Source: an uncultured Clostridium sp.
Lineage (GTDB): Bacteria > Bacillota > Clostridia > Lachnospirales > Lachnospiraceae
Reading direction: 5' to 3'
Length of the DNA stretch: 64,000 bases
Assembly: GCA_900542035.1 (NCBI GenBank)
Contig: UQMJ01000007.1
Coordinates: 53,535-117,534, forward strand
Made by a program: the position numbers and the translations under genes. The notes under the pieces are model-generated. The model worked only from the letters and a program-made list of their open reading frames with translations, was not told where the DNA came from and ran no database searches. Position 1 is the first letter of the stretch; each line of letters starts with the position of its first letter. This document shows, in pieces, positions 33,342 to 41,700 of the stretch.

Positions 33342-35501
33342 ATGGAAGCACAGGAAAGAAAGGATTTTTTGAATCCCCAGAACTATGTAAATCGGGAACT
33401 AAGCTGGATCGAGTTTAACTATCGGGTACTGAGCGAAGCAAGGGATAAAAACCTGCCTTTATTTGAGCGCCTGAAGTTTTTAAGCATCACTTCTTCCAAT
33501 CTGGATGAGTTTTTTATGGTGCGGGTTGCGTCGTTAAAGGATTTGGTTCATGCCAATTACAGCAAAACCGATATTGCAGGGCTGACGGCAAGGGAACAGC
33601 TGGAAAAAATCAGTAAAAAAGCCCATGAGCTGGTTAATGTCCAGTATTCCACCTACAACCGTTCTGTTCTTGCGGCGCTGCGTCAGAACGGCCTGAATAT
33701 CCTGGACGGGTACGAAGACCTGACTCCGGAACAGGAAGAATACGCAGATAAATATTTCAAAGAAAACGTTTATCCGGTACTGACCCCCATGGCAGTGGAC
33801 TCTTCCAGACCGTTTCCTCTGGTGCGCAACAAATCACTAAACATTGCAGCCCTCTTAAAAAAGAAAAAAGGCGGAAAAGAACTGGAATTTGCTATGGTTC
33901 AGGTGCCTTCTGTCCTTCCGAGAATCATTGAACTTCCGGTCACAGTAGGAAAAGACGGCAAGGAAATACACAATGTAATCCTGCTGGAAGAAATTATTGA
34001 GAAAAATATGCCCTCCCTGTTTTTGAATTATGACATCATCACAGCCCATCCGTTCCGGATTATGAGAAATGCGGATCTGACCATCGACGAAGAAGAAGCA
34101 GTGGATCTGCTGGAAGAAATCCAAAAGCAGTTAAAGCGCCGTCAGTGGGGCGAAGTAATCCGTCTGGAAATTGAAGAAAAAATAGACAAGAGGCTTTTAA
34201 AGATTTTAAAGAAAGAGCTGGAAGTCAGCAGCGAGGATATTTTTGAAATTAATGGCCCCCTGGATCTGACGTTTTTAATGAAAATGTATGGAATGTCCGG
34301 ATTTGACCATTTAAAGATCCCTCCTTACCAGCCTCAGCCAGTGCCGGAACTGATGAATGAAGACGATATTTTTACCAATATCCAGAAAGGGGACATCCTT
34401 CTGCATCATCCCTATGAGACATTTGATCCGGTGGTAAACTTTGTCCGGACTGCAGCGAAAGACCCAAGCGTCCTGGCGATTAAGCAGACATTATATCGGG
34501 TCAGCGGCCATTCTCCGATTATTGCGGCTCTGGCAGAAGCTGCAGAAAATGGCAAACAGGTATCGGTTCTTGTAGAACTGAAAGCTCGGTTTGATGAGGA
34601 AAATAACATTATCTGGGCCAAAAAGCTGGAAAAGGCCGGATGCCATGTTATTTACGGACTGGTTGGATTAAAGACCCACAGCAAGATTACCCTGGTTGTC
34701 CGCAAGGAAGAAGACGGAATCCGCAGGTACGTCCACCTTGGAACCGGAAACTACAACGATTCTACAGCAAAATTGTATACAGACTGCGGAATGTTTACCT
34801 GCAATCCGCTGTATGGAGAAGACGCTACGGCGGTGTTTAATATGCTGTCCGGTTATTCGGAACCGCTTAGCTGGAACCGTCTGGCAGTAGCGCCTTTGTG
34901 GCTGCGGGATACCATGCTGCGCCGCATCCGGAGAGAAAAGGAAAATGCAGAAAACGGAAAAAAGGCTCATATTATTGCAAAAATGAATTCCCTGTGCGAT
35001 AAAGAAATTATTGCGGCCCTTTACGAGGCAAGCTGCGCAGGCGTAAAGATTGAGCTGATTATCCGCGGAATCTGCTGTTTAAAAGCCGGAGTTTCCGGCC
35101 TGAGTGAAAATATTTCCGTCCGTTCCATTGTAGGAAACTTTCTGGAGCACAGCCGGATTTTCTATTTTGAAAATAATGGTACGCCCAAATTATATATGGG
35201 AAGCGCGGACTGGATGCCGCGGAACTTGGATAAACGGGTGGAAATCGTCTTTCCAGTCGAATCAGAACGGGTAAGAGATCAGGTTATGCACATTCTGGAG
35301 GTTCAGCTGGCAGACAACGTAAAAGCCCATATCCTTCAGCCGGACGGCAGCTATGAAAAGCCGGACCGCAGGGGAAAACTGCAGGTCAACTCCCAGAACC
35401 AGTTCTGCGAGGAAGCCGTCCGGAATGCACAATTAGTAAGAAAAAAGACGGATCCGGCGGAGAGAAGAACGTTTATTCCGATTGAGAGTCAGGAAGAATA
35501 A
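33342..35501 (+). CDS. ppk: Polyphosphate kinase 1
   Basis: A 719-residue polyphosphate kinase that polymerises the gamma-phosphate of ATP. The N-terminal helical domain starts NRELSWIEFNYRVL, the standard opening. YVHLGTGNYN (His at about 465) is the autophosphorylation site and HSRIFYFENNG (His at about 603) is the second conserved His. HHPYETFDPVVNF and SADWMPRNLDKRVE are additional family blocks. It starts 3 bases after the ppx stop with AAAGGA upstream. A strong hairpin terminator follows at 35521. Together with ppx it sets polyphosphate levels; cytoplasmic or membrane-associated. Confidence 0.96.
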   Translation: MEAQERKDFLNPQNYVNRELSWIEFNYRVLSEARDKNLPLFERLKFLSITSSNLDEFFMVRVASLKDLVHANYSKTDIAGLTAREQLEKISKKAHELVNVQYSTYNRSVLAALRQNGLNILDGYEDLTPEQEEYADKYFKENVYPVLTPMAVDSSRPFPLVRNKSLNIAALLKKKKGGKELEFAMVQVPSVLPRIIELPVTVGKDGKEIHNVILLEEIIEKNMPSLFLNYDIITAHPFRIMRNADLTIDEEEAVDLLEEIQKQLKRRQWGEVIRLEIEEKIDKRLLKILKKELEVSSEDIFEINGPLDLTFLMKMYGMSGFDHLKIPPYQPQPVPELMNEDDIFTNIQKGDILLHHPYETFDPVVNFVRTAAKDPSVLAIKQTLYRVSGHSPIIAALAEAAENGKQVSVLVELKARFDEENNIIWAKKLEKAGCHVIYGLVGLKTHSKITLVVRKEEDGIRRYVHLGTGNYNDSTAKLYTDCGMFTCNPLYGEDATAVFNMLSGYSEPLSWNRLAVAPLWLRDTMLRRIRREKENAENGKKAHIIAKMNSLCDKEIIAALYEASCAGVKIELIIRGICCLKAGVSGLSENISVRSIVGNFLEHSRIFYFENNGTPKLYMGSADWMPRNLDKRVEIVFPVESERVRDQVMHILEVQLADNVKAHILQPDGSYEKPDRRGKLQVNSQNQFCEEAVRNAQLVRKKTDPAERRTFIPIESQEE

Positions 35502-35520
35502 CGATATGACCAGTTTTTAC

Positions 35521-35567
35521 AAAAAACGGCAGCTTTGCTTAATACTTAAGCGAAGCCGCCGTTTTTT
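35521..35567. terminator. Bidirectional terminator after ppk
   Basis: AAAAAACGGC and GCTTTGCTT on the left arm pair with AAGCGAAGC and GCCGTTTTTT on the right (one mismatch bulge each side), loop AATACTT. T-runs on both strands suit the plus-strand ppk operon and the minus-strand phospholipase gene ending at 35576. Confidence 0.88.
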
Positions 35568-35575
35568 AGGTGTAA

Positions 35576-36556
35576 TTAATCGTCAACCGGCAATCCGCTG
35601 TGATAAGAGTAATTGCCTAATTCATCCAGTAAAAATTCATAGACTGCAGGGCTTGCAAATTTGCCGCTGCTGATTAGCTCTTCAATCAAGGTGTAAATGA
35701 CGCCGCATTTGGTTAGAGCCTGGTTAAACAGATCTGGGAACGAGGCAGTGGACGCCATTTGCTGATTCCACGGATTGCACCAGACTTCATGGTCAGAGTT
35801 CAGGCTTTTTCTGGGAGATGCCACCTTGTCGGTAACAATCTTGGAAGAGGCGATAGGATGCTTTAAAAACAAGGATTCTACAAATTCAATGCCCGCCTGT
35901 TTTTTGCCGGATTTATCTGCCAGAGTACGGCAGCCGAAACGCATGGCTAAAATGGAGCGCTGAACCATACGGGGCGTCACGCGGAAATTATTTTTGTAAG
36001 TGAGCGGATAGTAAGTTTCGTTAATGCATTGAGCTAAAAAGCGGGAAATAAACTGGGTCTCAAATCCGTTCAGACAGATGGTGGCCGCCTGATTAAACTG
36101 GGATGGCAGTTTGTGCTTGTATTTGTAGAGGAGGAGGGCGTCAATGTCATTTTCCAAAAGCGCGTGGAGACCGTGGTGGTGGGAAGTAGGGTTGCTGACA
36201 TCATAGCCAATCCGCCCGTAAACAAAAGGATGGCAGGTGTAATCGCCGATATAGTGGCCAAGATAACCGCAAAAATAAGCCAGAGCCCGTTCTCTCTGCT
36301 GCTTGGATTCAATTTTTGCAATGTTTTCCAGACAGCAGCGGAAAAATTGGTTCACATGGTGCTCATGCATATAGGAGCCTACATTCCGGTAATCTCTGTG
36401 GCGCAGAATGGGAAGATTATAGAAAAACATATCCGGCCCCTGAAGCCCTAATTGATAAAGCCAACGATATTTGGCAATCACAAATTTTAACTGGCCAGAA
36501 GGCATATTGTTATAAGCCTTCATGCCCAGAATGTAATGTGTAGTAAAACCAGGCAT
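35576..36556 (-). CDS. Zinc-dependent phospholipase C family protein
   Basis: A 326-residue protein with the His-rich layout of zinc-dependent phospholipase C/S1-P1 nuclease-like proteins. It starts MPGFTTHYILGMKAY, then has HEHHVNQFF, YFCGYLGHYIGDYTCHPFVYG (given as CGYLGHYIGDYTCHPF) and TSHHHGLHALLENDID. These His and Asp residues would bind zinc. No signal peptide is visible, so it may act in the cytosol or the substrate may differ from a phospholipid. The start ATG 36556 is preceded by AAAGGAG; upstream in-frame codons are discarded. The C-terminal part is not conserved to my eye. Confidence 0.78.
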   Translation of the reverse strand: MPGFTTHYILGMKAYNNMPSGQLKFVIAKYRWLYQLGLQGPDMFFYNLPILRHRDYRNVGSYMHEHHVNQFFRCCLENIAKIESKQQRERALAYFCGYLGHYIGDYTCHPFVYGRIGYDVSNPTSHHHGLHALLENDIDALLLYKYKHKLPSQFNQAATICLNGFETQFISRFLAQCINETYYPLTYKNNFRVTPRMVQRSILAMRFGCRTLADKSGKKQAGIEFVESLFLKHPIASSKIVTDKVASPRKSLNSDHEVWCNPWNQQMASTASFPDLFNQALTKCGVIYTLIEELISSGKFASPAVYEFLLDELGNYSYHSGLPVDD

Positions 36557-36584
36557 AATCAAGACTCCTTTCTTTGTATCTATT

Positions 36585-36612
36585 CTATCACAAAATGACT
36601 GGGATGTGATAG
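36585..36612. promoter_or_regulatory. Inverted repeat between divergent genes
   Basis: CTATCACA (36585-36592) and TGTGATAG (36605-36612) are perfect 8-base complements 12 bases apart, midway between the divergent phospholipase-like and AGCS genes. A dimeric regulator could bind both. Regulator unknown. Confidence 0.45.
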
Positions 36613-36671
36613 TGGTTTCTGGCATAAATTCTGCTGGAAAAGAATAGGAAATAGAAAAAGGAGGAGCGGCA

Positions 36672-38120
36672 ATGACAGATTTGATTCATCTGCTGCACAG
36701 GGCAGTCTGGGGGCCGTGGCTTCTGGCAATTTTTCTTGGCGCCGGAGGCTATCTGACGATCCGTTCCAGAGGATTCCAGATACGGGGATTTGGCACTTGG
36801 ATGGGAGAGACCGCAGGGAAACTGGCAGCTTCCAGAAAGCCAGGAAAATCAAAACGGGAAGAAGAGGCAGGACGTCCCAGCCGGACAGGGGTTTCCCAGT
36901 TTCAGACTGCCTGTACGGCTCTGGCAGCGACTGTGGGAACGGGAAATATTGTAGGGGTAGCGACGGCCCTGGCGGCAGGAGGGCCAGGAGCTGTGTTCTG
37001 GATGTGGGTTTCCGCTCTGATTGGCATGATGACTGCGTATGGGGAGACCTGGCTTGGAATCCGGTACAGGCATCGGAAAGCCGATGGAAAATGGATATGC
37101 GGACCGATGGTTACATTGGAAAAAGGGGCGAAACGGCCTGGCCTTGCCAGAATCTACGCGCTGCTTTGCGTGCTGGCGTCTCTCGGTATGGGAAGCATGG
37201 TACAGGCCAACTCCCTGGCAGAGACCGCAGAGTTTACCTGGCAGATGCCGAGAATCTGGTGTGCTTTGATTTTAACAATTGCCGTCGGGCTGGTCATTCA
37301 GGGAGGAATCGGGAGAATTGCATCTGCGGCAGAACAGCTGATACCCTGGTCGGCCGGAATCTATCTGACAACTTCTCTGACGGTACTGTTTATCTGCCGC
37401 AGACAGATTCCAGGAGTCATACTGGACATTATGACAAGAGCGTTTTCGCCTTCTGAAGCGGGAACCAGCGCTGTCGGGGCGGCAGCCGGACTAGGAATGA
37501 AGTATGCGGTCCAGTATGGAATTGCCAGGGGAGTATTTTCCAATGAAGCAGGACTGGGGAGTCTGGCGATCCTCCATGGGACAGCGGAAGATACCAGTCC
37601 GGAAGAGCAGGGAATGTGGGCTATGTTTGAGGTGTTTTTTGACACGGTGTTAGTCTGCACCGTAACGGCCCTGGTCATTCTCTGCGCGGCAGCCAGGAAA
37701 GGATTTCCTATAGAAGACGGAGCATCCCTGGCAGTCCGGAGTTTTTCGGCTTTTCTGGGAGAAGCTGGAGAATATACGGTAGCAGTGTCCATGATGCTGT
37801 TTGCTTTTGCTACGATTATCGCATGGCATTATATGGGAAAACAGGCGGCAGAGTATCTTTTGAGGGATAGGAAAACATGGATTTCCGAATGGGGATATAT
37901 CGGCCTTTATCTTGCAGCCGTTTTTGGGGGATGTATTGCAAAAGTGGAACTGGTGTGGGAACTGTCGGATATCTGGAATGGCCTTATGGCGATTCCCAAC
38001 ATAGCGGCAATTCTTCTTCTGGCTGACCAGATCCGGTATCCGGCAAAGAAAAGAAAGTCGGAATTGCCCCTTGACAGTCTGGAGGAAGATCCGTATACTT
38101 ACCATAGTAAAAGGGAGTAG
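36672..38120 (+). CDS. Alanine/glycine:cation symporter (AGCS family)
   Basis: A 482-residue Na+-coupled amino acid symporter with about 10-11 helices. GGPGAVFWMWVSALIGM matches the family signature (Pro-Gly-x-Gly/Ala-x-x-Phe-Trp-Met-Trp), preceded by AATVGTGNIVGVATAL, the sodium and substrate region. FSNEAGLGSLAILHG is the second conserved block. AAAGGAGGAG precedes the ATG. Monocistronic, ending at a strong terminator at 38230. Likely substrate is alanine or glycine, by family only. Confidence 0.94.
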   Translation: MTDLIHLLHRAVWGPWLLAIFLGAGGYLTIRSRGFQIRGFGTWMGETAGKLAASRKPGKSKREEEAGRPSRTGVSQFQTACTALAATVGTGNIVGVATALAAGGPGAVFWMWVSALIGMMTAYGETWLGIRYRHRKADGKWICGPMVTLEKGAKRPGLARIYALLCVLASLGMGSMVQANSLAETAEFTWQMPRIWCALILTIAVGLVIQGGIGRIASAAEQLIPWSAGIYLTTSLTVLFICRRQIPGVILDIMTRAFSPSEAGTSAVGAAAGLGMKYAVQYGIARGVFSNEAGLGSLAILHGTAEDTSPEEQGMWAMFEVFFDTVLVCTVTALVILCAAARKGFPIEDGASLAVRSFSAFLGEAGEYTVAVSMMLFAFATIIAWHYMGKQAAEYLLRDRKTWISEWGYIGLYLAAVFGGCIAKVELVWELSDIWNGLMAIPNIAAILLLADQIRYPAKKRKSELPLDSLEEDPYTYHSKRE

Positions 38121-38229
38121 CTTGCATCTGGAGCCTGATTGGGCAGATACTTGGAAAAACACGGATGTGATGCGCTGCCGTCATCACGATTCCTGACAGA
38201 CGCTGTAAGAGGAATCCGGTACGCATAGT

Positions 38230-38289
38230 AAGAAGCGAGACTTTTACTGCATTTTTTGCGGTGCAGTAAAAGCTTCGCTTCTTTTTTAT
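38230..38289 (+). terminator. Terminator after AGCS gene
   Basis: AAGAAGCGA plus CTTTTACTGCA pair with TGCAGTAAAAG plus CTTCGCTTCTT, a stem of about 20 base pairs, followed by T6 (38282-38287). The stretch 38121-38229 between the AGCS stop and this hairpin contains no gene that I can support. Confidence 0.85.
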
Positions 38290-38333
38290 AGGCTGCATCC
38301 ATAATTTTACTTAGGAAAAGAGAGGTAGGAAAA

Positions 38334-39263
38334 ATGATTTTAGTATGGATCCTGTTGGTAGTCGGCTTTGTTCTTCTGATAAAGGGAGCGGATTACTTTG
38401 TAGAGGGCAGCTCTGCAGTAGCAAAAATTCTGAGAATCCCCAGTGTTGTGATTGGCCTTACGATTGTGGCTATGGGAACCAGCGCGCCAGAACTGGCAGT
38501 CAGTGTGACGGCTGCATTGACAGGGAACAATGAAATTGCAGTAGGAAACGTGATTGGTTCCAATATTTTTAACCTGATGGTGGTAACGGGTACGTGCGGC
38601 GTGATTTTGCCTATGGCCGTAGATAAAGGGATTTTAAACGGGGACTTCATTTTTTCCATTTTAATTTCCGGCGTTTTACTGGCAATGTTTGCATTTGATA
38701 TGAAGATTGGCCATTTAGACGGCGTAATTCTGCTGGTGCTGTTTGCCTACTTCATTATAAAACTGGTAAGAAAAGCGTTAAAAGAGCGTACAGATGCCCA
38801 GGAGGAAGAGGAACGTCTTTCAAAGGTTAAGATTTTTCTGTATGTAGTCGGCGGAATCGTGGCGATTGTATTTGGCGGAGACATTGTAGTAGACTGTGCC
38901 AGCCAGATTGCCAGCTCCTTTGGACTGAGCCAGAACCTGATTGGACTTACCATTGTGGCAATGGGAACCTCCCTTCCAGAACTGGTGACTTCCATTGTAG
39001 CGTCCAGAAAGGGCGAAAACGGACTGGCATTAGGAAACGTGATTGGCTCCAATATTTTTAATATTTTGATGATTCTGGGAATTTCTTCTGCCATTCATCC
39101 AATTGCCGTAACCATTCATTCTGCTTACGATTTAATTGTGTTAATCGTATTCAGCACAGCGGTATGGCTGATGGCCAGAACAAAGAAAGAAGTCAACCGC
39201 GGCGAGGGCATTGCAATGCTGGCTCTCTATGCCGGTTATATGGTGTATATTATTCTGCGATAA
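38334..39263 (+). CDS. Calcium/sodium antiporter (CaCA family, YrbG-like)
   Basis: A 309-residue cation antiporter with ten helices in two inverted halves. The two alpha repeats are nearly identical in sequence: IGLTIVAMGTSAPEL with GNVIGSNIFNLM in the first half, and IGLTIVAMGTSLPEL with GNVIGSNIFNIL in the second. These form the ion-binding site with paired Glu residues. AGAGAGG precedes the ATG. It exports Ca2+ in exchange for Na+ or H+ across the cytoplasmic membrane. Monocistronic, followed directly by a terminator. Confidence 0.95.
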   Translation: MILVWILLVVGFVLLIKGADYFVEGSSAVAKILRIPSVVIGLTIVAMGTSAPELAVSVTAALTGNNEIAVGNVIGSNIFNLMVVTGTCGVILPMAVDKGILNGDFIFSILISGVLLAMFAFDMKIGHLDGVILLVLFAYFIIKLVRKALKERTDAQEEEERLSKVKIFLYVVGGIVAIVFGGDIVVDCASQIASSFGLSQNLIGLTIVAMGTSLPELVTSIVASRKGENGLALGNVIGSNIFNILMILGISSAIHPIAVTIHSAYDLIVLIVFSTAVWLMARTKKEVNRGEGIAMLALYAGYMVYIILR

Positions 39264-39267
39264 AAAA

Positions 39268-39298
39268 ATGCTGCCGGCAAAAACGCTGGCAGCATTTT
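39268..39298 (+). terminator. Terminator after the antiporter gene
   Basis: ATGCTGCC (39268-39275) pairs with GGCAGCAT (39288-39295) followed by TTTT. An A-run precedes it, so it could also act on the other strand. Confidence 0.75.
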
Positions 39299-39323
39299 GT
39301 ATCTTATAAGAAAAAAGGGAGGA

Positions 39324-39347
39324 GAGCTGATAATTTCTTATCAGCTC
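39324..39347. repeat. Perfect 10-base hairpin in the gap before the cyclophilin gene
   Basis: GAGCTGATAA (39324-39333), loop TTTC, TTATCAGCTC (39338-39347). No T-run on the plus strand; on the minus strand it is followed by TCCTCCCTTTTTT. The whole gap 39264-39583 otherwise holds only a terminator, A+T-rich sequence and the promoter at 39503. Confidence 0.6.
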
Positions 39348-39502
39348 GAGTATTATGAAAAAAATCTTGTAAACAATTTCTTTAGAAATCAACTTGTGTT
39401 GTTTTCTATGGTTATAGTATATTCAGAAATCGTGAAGAAATCATGTTCAGTATGTAAAAGGTTTTTGAAGAAATCTTGAACAGTTTATGAACAAAACGCT
39501 TC

Positions 39503-39531
39503 TTGCAATGCCATTCCATATCTGATAAAAT
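39503..39531 (+). promoter_or_regulatory. Promoter of the cyclophilin gene
   Basis: TTGCAA (39503-39508), 17-base spacer, TAAAAT (39526-39531) with TG at n-2. Its short leader contains a GAGAG-GGC/GCC-CTCTC hairpin (39545-39564) before AAGGAG. Confidence 0.55.
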
Positions 39532-39583
39532 CAATTTTGAGAAAGAGAGGGCAGCGCCGCTCTCAGATGGAAGGAGAAACGAA

Positions 39584-40102
39584 ATGAAAAACCCGATTAT
39601 TACAATTACAATGGAAAACGGCGATGTTATGAAAGCAGAGCTGTATCCGGAAGTTGCTCCTAATACGGTAAATAACTTTTTAAGCCTGGTAGGAAAGGGA
39701 TTTTATGATGGCCTGATTTTCCACAGAGTGATTAAAGGATTTATGATTCAGGGCGGATGTCCGGACGGAACCGGTATGGGCGGCCCTGGATACACAATTA
39801 AGGGCGAGTTCAGCCAGAATGGATTCCAGAATGATTTACGCCACACCCCAGGAGTATTATCCATGGCAAGAGCGATGCATCCGGATTCTGCTGGCTCCCA
39901 GTTCTTTATCATGCACGAGACGTCTCCTCACTTAGACGGGGCTTATGCGGCATTTGGCCAGATTATCGAAGGAATGGACGTAGTCAATAAGATTGCAGAA
40001 GTACGAACTGACTACAGCGACAGACCGATGAAAGAGCAGAAGATTAAGAGTATGACTGCTGAAACCTTTGGGGAAACTTATCCGGAGCCGGAGCACAGCT
40101 AA
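39584..40102 (+). CDS. Peptidyl-prolyl cis-trans isomerase, cyclophilin type
   Basis: A 172-residue cyclophilin with no signal peptide, hence cytoplasmic. FHRVIKGFMIQGGCPDGTG holds the catalytic Arg and surrounding residues, GVLSMARAMHPDSAGSQFFI the Gln/Phe pocket, and HLDGAYAAFGQIIEGMDVV the end of the domain. Start ATG 39584 is preceded by AAGGAG; a longer open frame back to 39503 overlaps the promoter. The acetyltransferase gene follows after two bases, so the pair is cotranscribed. Confidence 0.94.
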   Translation: MKNPIITITMENGDVMKAELYPEVAPNTVNNFLSLVGKGFYDGLIFHRVIKGFMIQGGCPDGTGMGGPGYTIKGEFSQNGFQNDLRHTPGVLSMARAMHPDSAGSQFFIMHETSPHLDGAYAAFGQIIEGMDVVNKIAEVRTDYSDRPMKEQKIKSMTAETFGETYPEPEHS

Positions 40103-40104
40103 AC

Positions 40105-40881
40105 ATGACAAAGACCTGTAATACAGAGATAAACGGACAACTTTATCAGGTCTGCATATCGGACGAACCAGAGGCTCTTCTGGCTGCGAAAGCAGCTGGA
40201 AGAGCCGTTCTTGGCGTTGGGGAAGCGTGTGCGTCTTTTTGTCCCTGGATCACGACAGTTCTGAGAAGCTGGGAAGATGCAGGGGAAAACGAACTGGATA
40301 AGATTGCAGAACGGCTGGTCCGGAGAGAACAGAAACTTCCCTGGAAGATTTGCGAGACAACACGGCTTTTGATTCGGGAAGCATCAGTCAGAGATTATGA
40401 AGCGCTGCTTCCCTTCCGGAAGGAACTGACAGAAGGGATTTCAGAAGAAAAAAACGTTCAGGCATTTGAAAGCCGAGAGACCCTGGAATCCTATATTTCC
40501 TGTCAGTATGGATTTTTTGAATACGGTTTGTGGATGCTAGAAGAAAAAAAGAGCGGCCGCCTTGTGGGGGCAGCCGGTGTGTGGAATCCAGATGATTCCC
40601 TTTGCAGGATGCTGAAAGCCGCAGGAGAAAATCCGGAAGAATATCTGGAAATGGGGTATCAGATTTTTTCTCCGTATCAGAGAAAAGGCCTGGCAGCAGA
40701 AGCGTGCCAGGCGATAATGGCATATACGGACTGGGAACTGGAGTGCAAGGTCTGCCTTCAGGTTTCTCCGGATAATCTGCCGTCTCTCCGATTAGCAGAA
40801 AGCCTGGGATTCTGGCGGCTTACTCCTCATATAAATAACGGAGAAATTCAAAGGCCGTATCTGTACGGGTGGAGTTGTTAA
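40105..40881 (+). CDS. GNAT family acetyltransferase with N-terminal extension
   Basis: A 258-residue protein. Residues about 90-250 form a GNAT acetyltransferase: TTRLLIREASVRDYEALLPF at the start, SGRLVGAAGVWNP (acetyl-CoA strand), YQRKGLAAEACQAIMAY-like loop (reads SPYQRKGLAAEACQ) and SLRLAESLGFW at the end. This is the RimJ/RimL-like subgroup. The first 85 residues are not part of a usual GNAT domain and contain a Cys-rich bit (GEACASFCPW). The substrate is unknown. The last 62 bases overlap the convergent gene on the other strand. Confidence 0.78.
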   Translation: MTKTCNTEINGQLYQVCISDEPEALLAAKAAGRAVLGVGEACASFCPWITTVLRSWEDAGENELDKIAERLVRREQKLPWKICETTRLLIREASVRDYEALLPFRKELTEGISEEKNVQAFESRETLESYISCQYGFFEYGLWMLEEKKSGRLVGAAGVWNPDDSLCRMLKAAGENPEEYLEMGYQIFSPYQRKGLAAEACQAIMAYTDWELECKVCLQVSPDNLPSLRLAESLGFWRLTPHINNGEIQRPYLYGWSC

Positions 40882-41503
40882 TCAGGGAAAAATAGGCTTC
40901 TTCCATCTGGGTGCCGGTTTTTTCATGGAAATAAGAATCGTCCAGGCTGATGGCGGCAGGGAATGAGTTTCCATTTTCGTCCTTAGCCATGTAAACATCG
41001 TCTTTTACCATATCCCACAGATCGGCAGGAAGGACTTCTTCCAGGTTCAAGAATGCGCCGTTGGATGCATAATGTTCCACTGCTGGGGAATCGGAAATCA
41101 GGACGTCTAAGTCTTTGCTGGCAACAATGGCAGTTACCTTTGCTAAGGATGCATAATCAAGCTGGGAGGTACTTTCTTCGAAACTGATGTACAGGCTGGA
41201 ATCGACCTCCACTTTATCTTTTTTTCCGTAGCCCATCCGTGTCTTAAATTCATTTGCCAGCCCTTCGTAATCAGCCTCAGAACCGGAACGATCATTCATA
41301 ACAATGAAAAAGAGCTGGGTGGTAAAGCTTTTCTGGTAAAAGATGGTGCCAAGGGCGTATAAAAAGAATAAGATAACACAGCCAATCAGCATATGGATTT
41401 TATAATATTCCCATATGTACCAGAGCTTGTCCCGAAAGGACATTTTTTTCAGCTTTGCCTGTTCCTCCCTGGCCTCGTTTTTCAGCGTTTCTTTTAAAGA
41501 CAT
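40820..41503 (-). CDS. Membrane-anchored protein of unknown function
   Basis: A 227-residue protein. An N-terminal charged helix (MSLKETLKNEAREEQAKLKK, cytoplasmic) is followed by one hydrophobic helix (about residues 36-56) and an extracytoplasmic domain of about 165 residues. The outer domain alternates strands and helices (ASKDLDVLISDSPAVEHYA) rather like a fragment of a solute-binding protein, but no family is certain. ATG 41503 is preceded by GAGAGGA. It is divergent from a YesL-type membrane gene and overlaps the acetyltransferase 3' end by 62 bases on the opposite strand. Confidence 0.65.
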   Translation of the reverse strand: MSLKETLKNEAREEQAKLKKMSFRDKLWYIWEYYKIHMLIGCVILFFLYALGTIFYQKSFTTQLFFIVMNDRSGSEADYEGLANEFKTRMGYGKKDKVEVDSSLYISFEESTSQLDYASLAKVTAIVASKDLDVLISDSPAVEHYASNGAFLNLEEVLPADLWDMVKDDVYMAKDENGNSFPAAISLDDSYFHEKTGTQMEEAYFSLINNSTRTDTAFEFLRYLYEE

Positions 41504-41620
41504 AATTGGATCCTCTCTTTTGCACACAGTATTGGAAATCGCGTCAAAATACGCATTGATTGCAGTATAACACAAAAATACTAAAAAATTTATGAAAAAA
41601 TTATGAAATTAACGGGAAAG

Positions 41621-41649
41621 TTGATTTTTTATGCAAGATTCGCTATAAT
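41621..41649 (+). promoter_or_regulatory. Promoter of the YesL-type gene
   Basis: TTGATT (41621-41626), 17-base spacer, consensus TATAAT (41644-41649). A weaker minus-strand TATACT (41569-41564) in the same gap may serve the divergent gene. Confidence 0.65.
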
Positions 41650-41700
41650 GAACACCAGATATCCAAAATTACTAATATTGAGAAATGAGGAATGAGTAGT

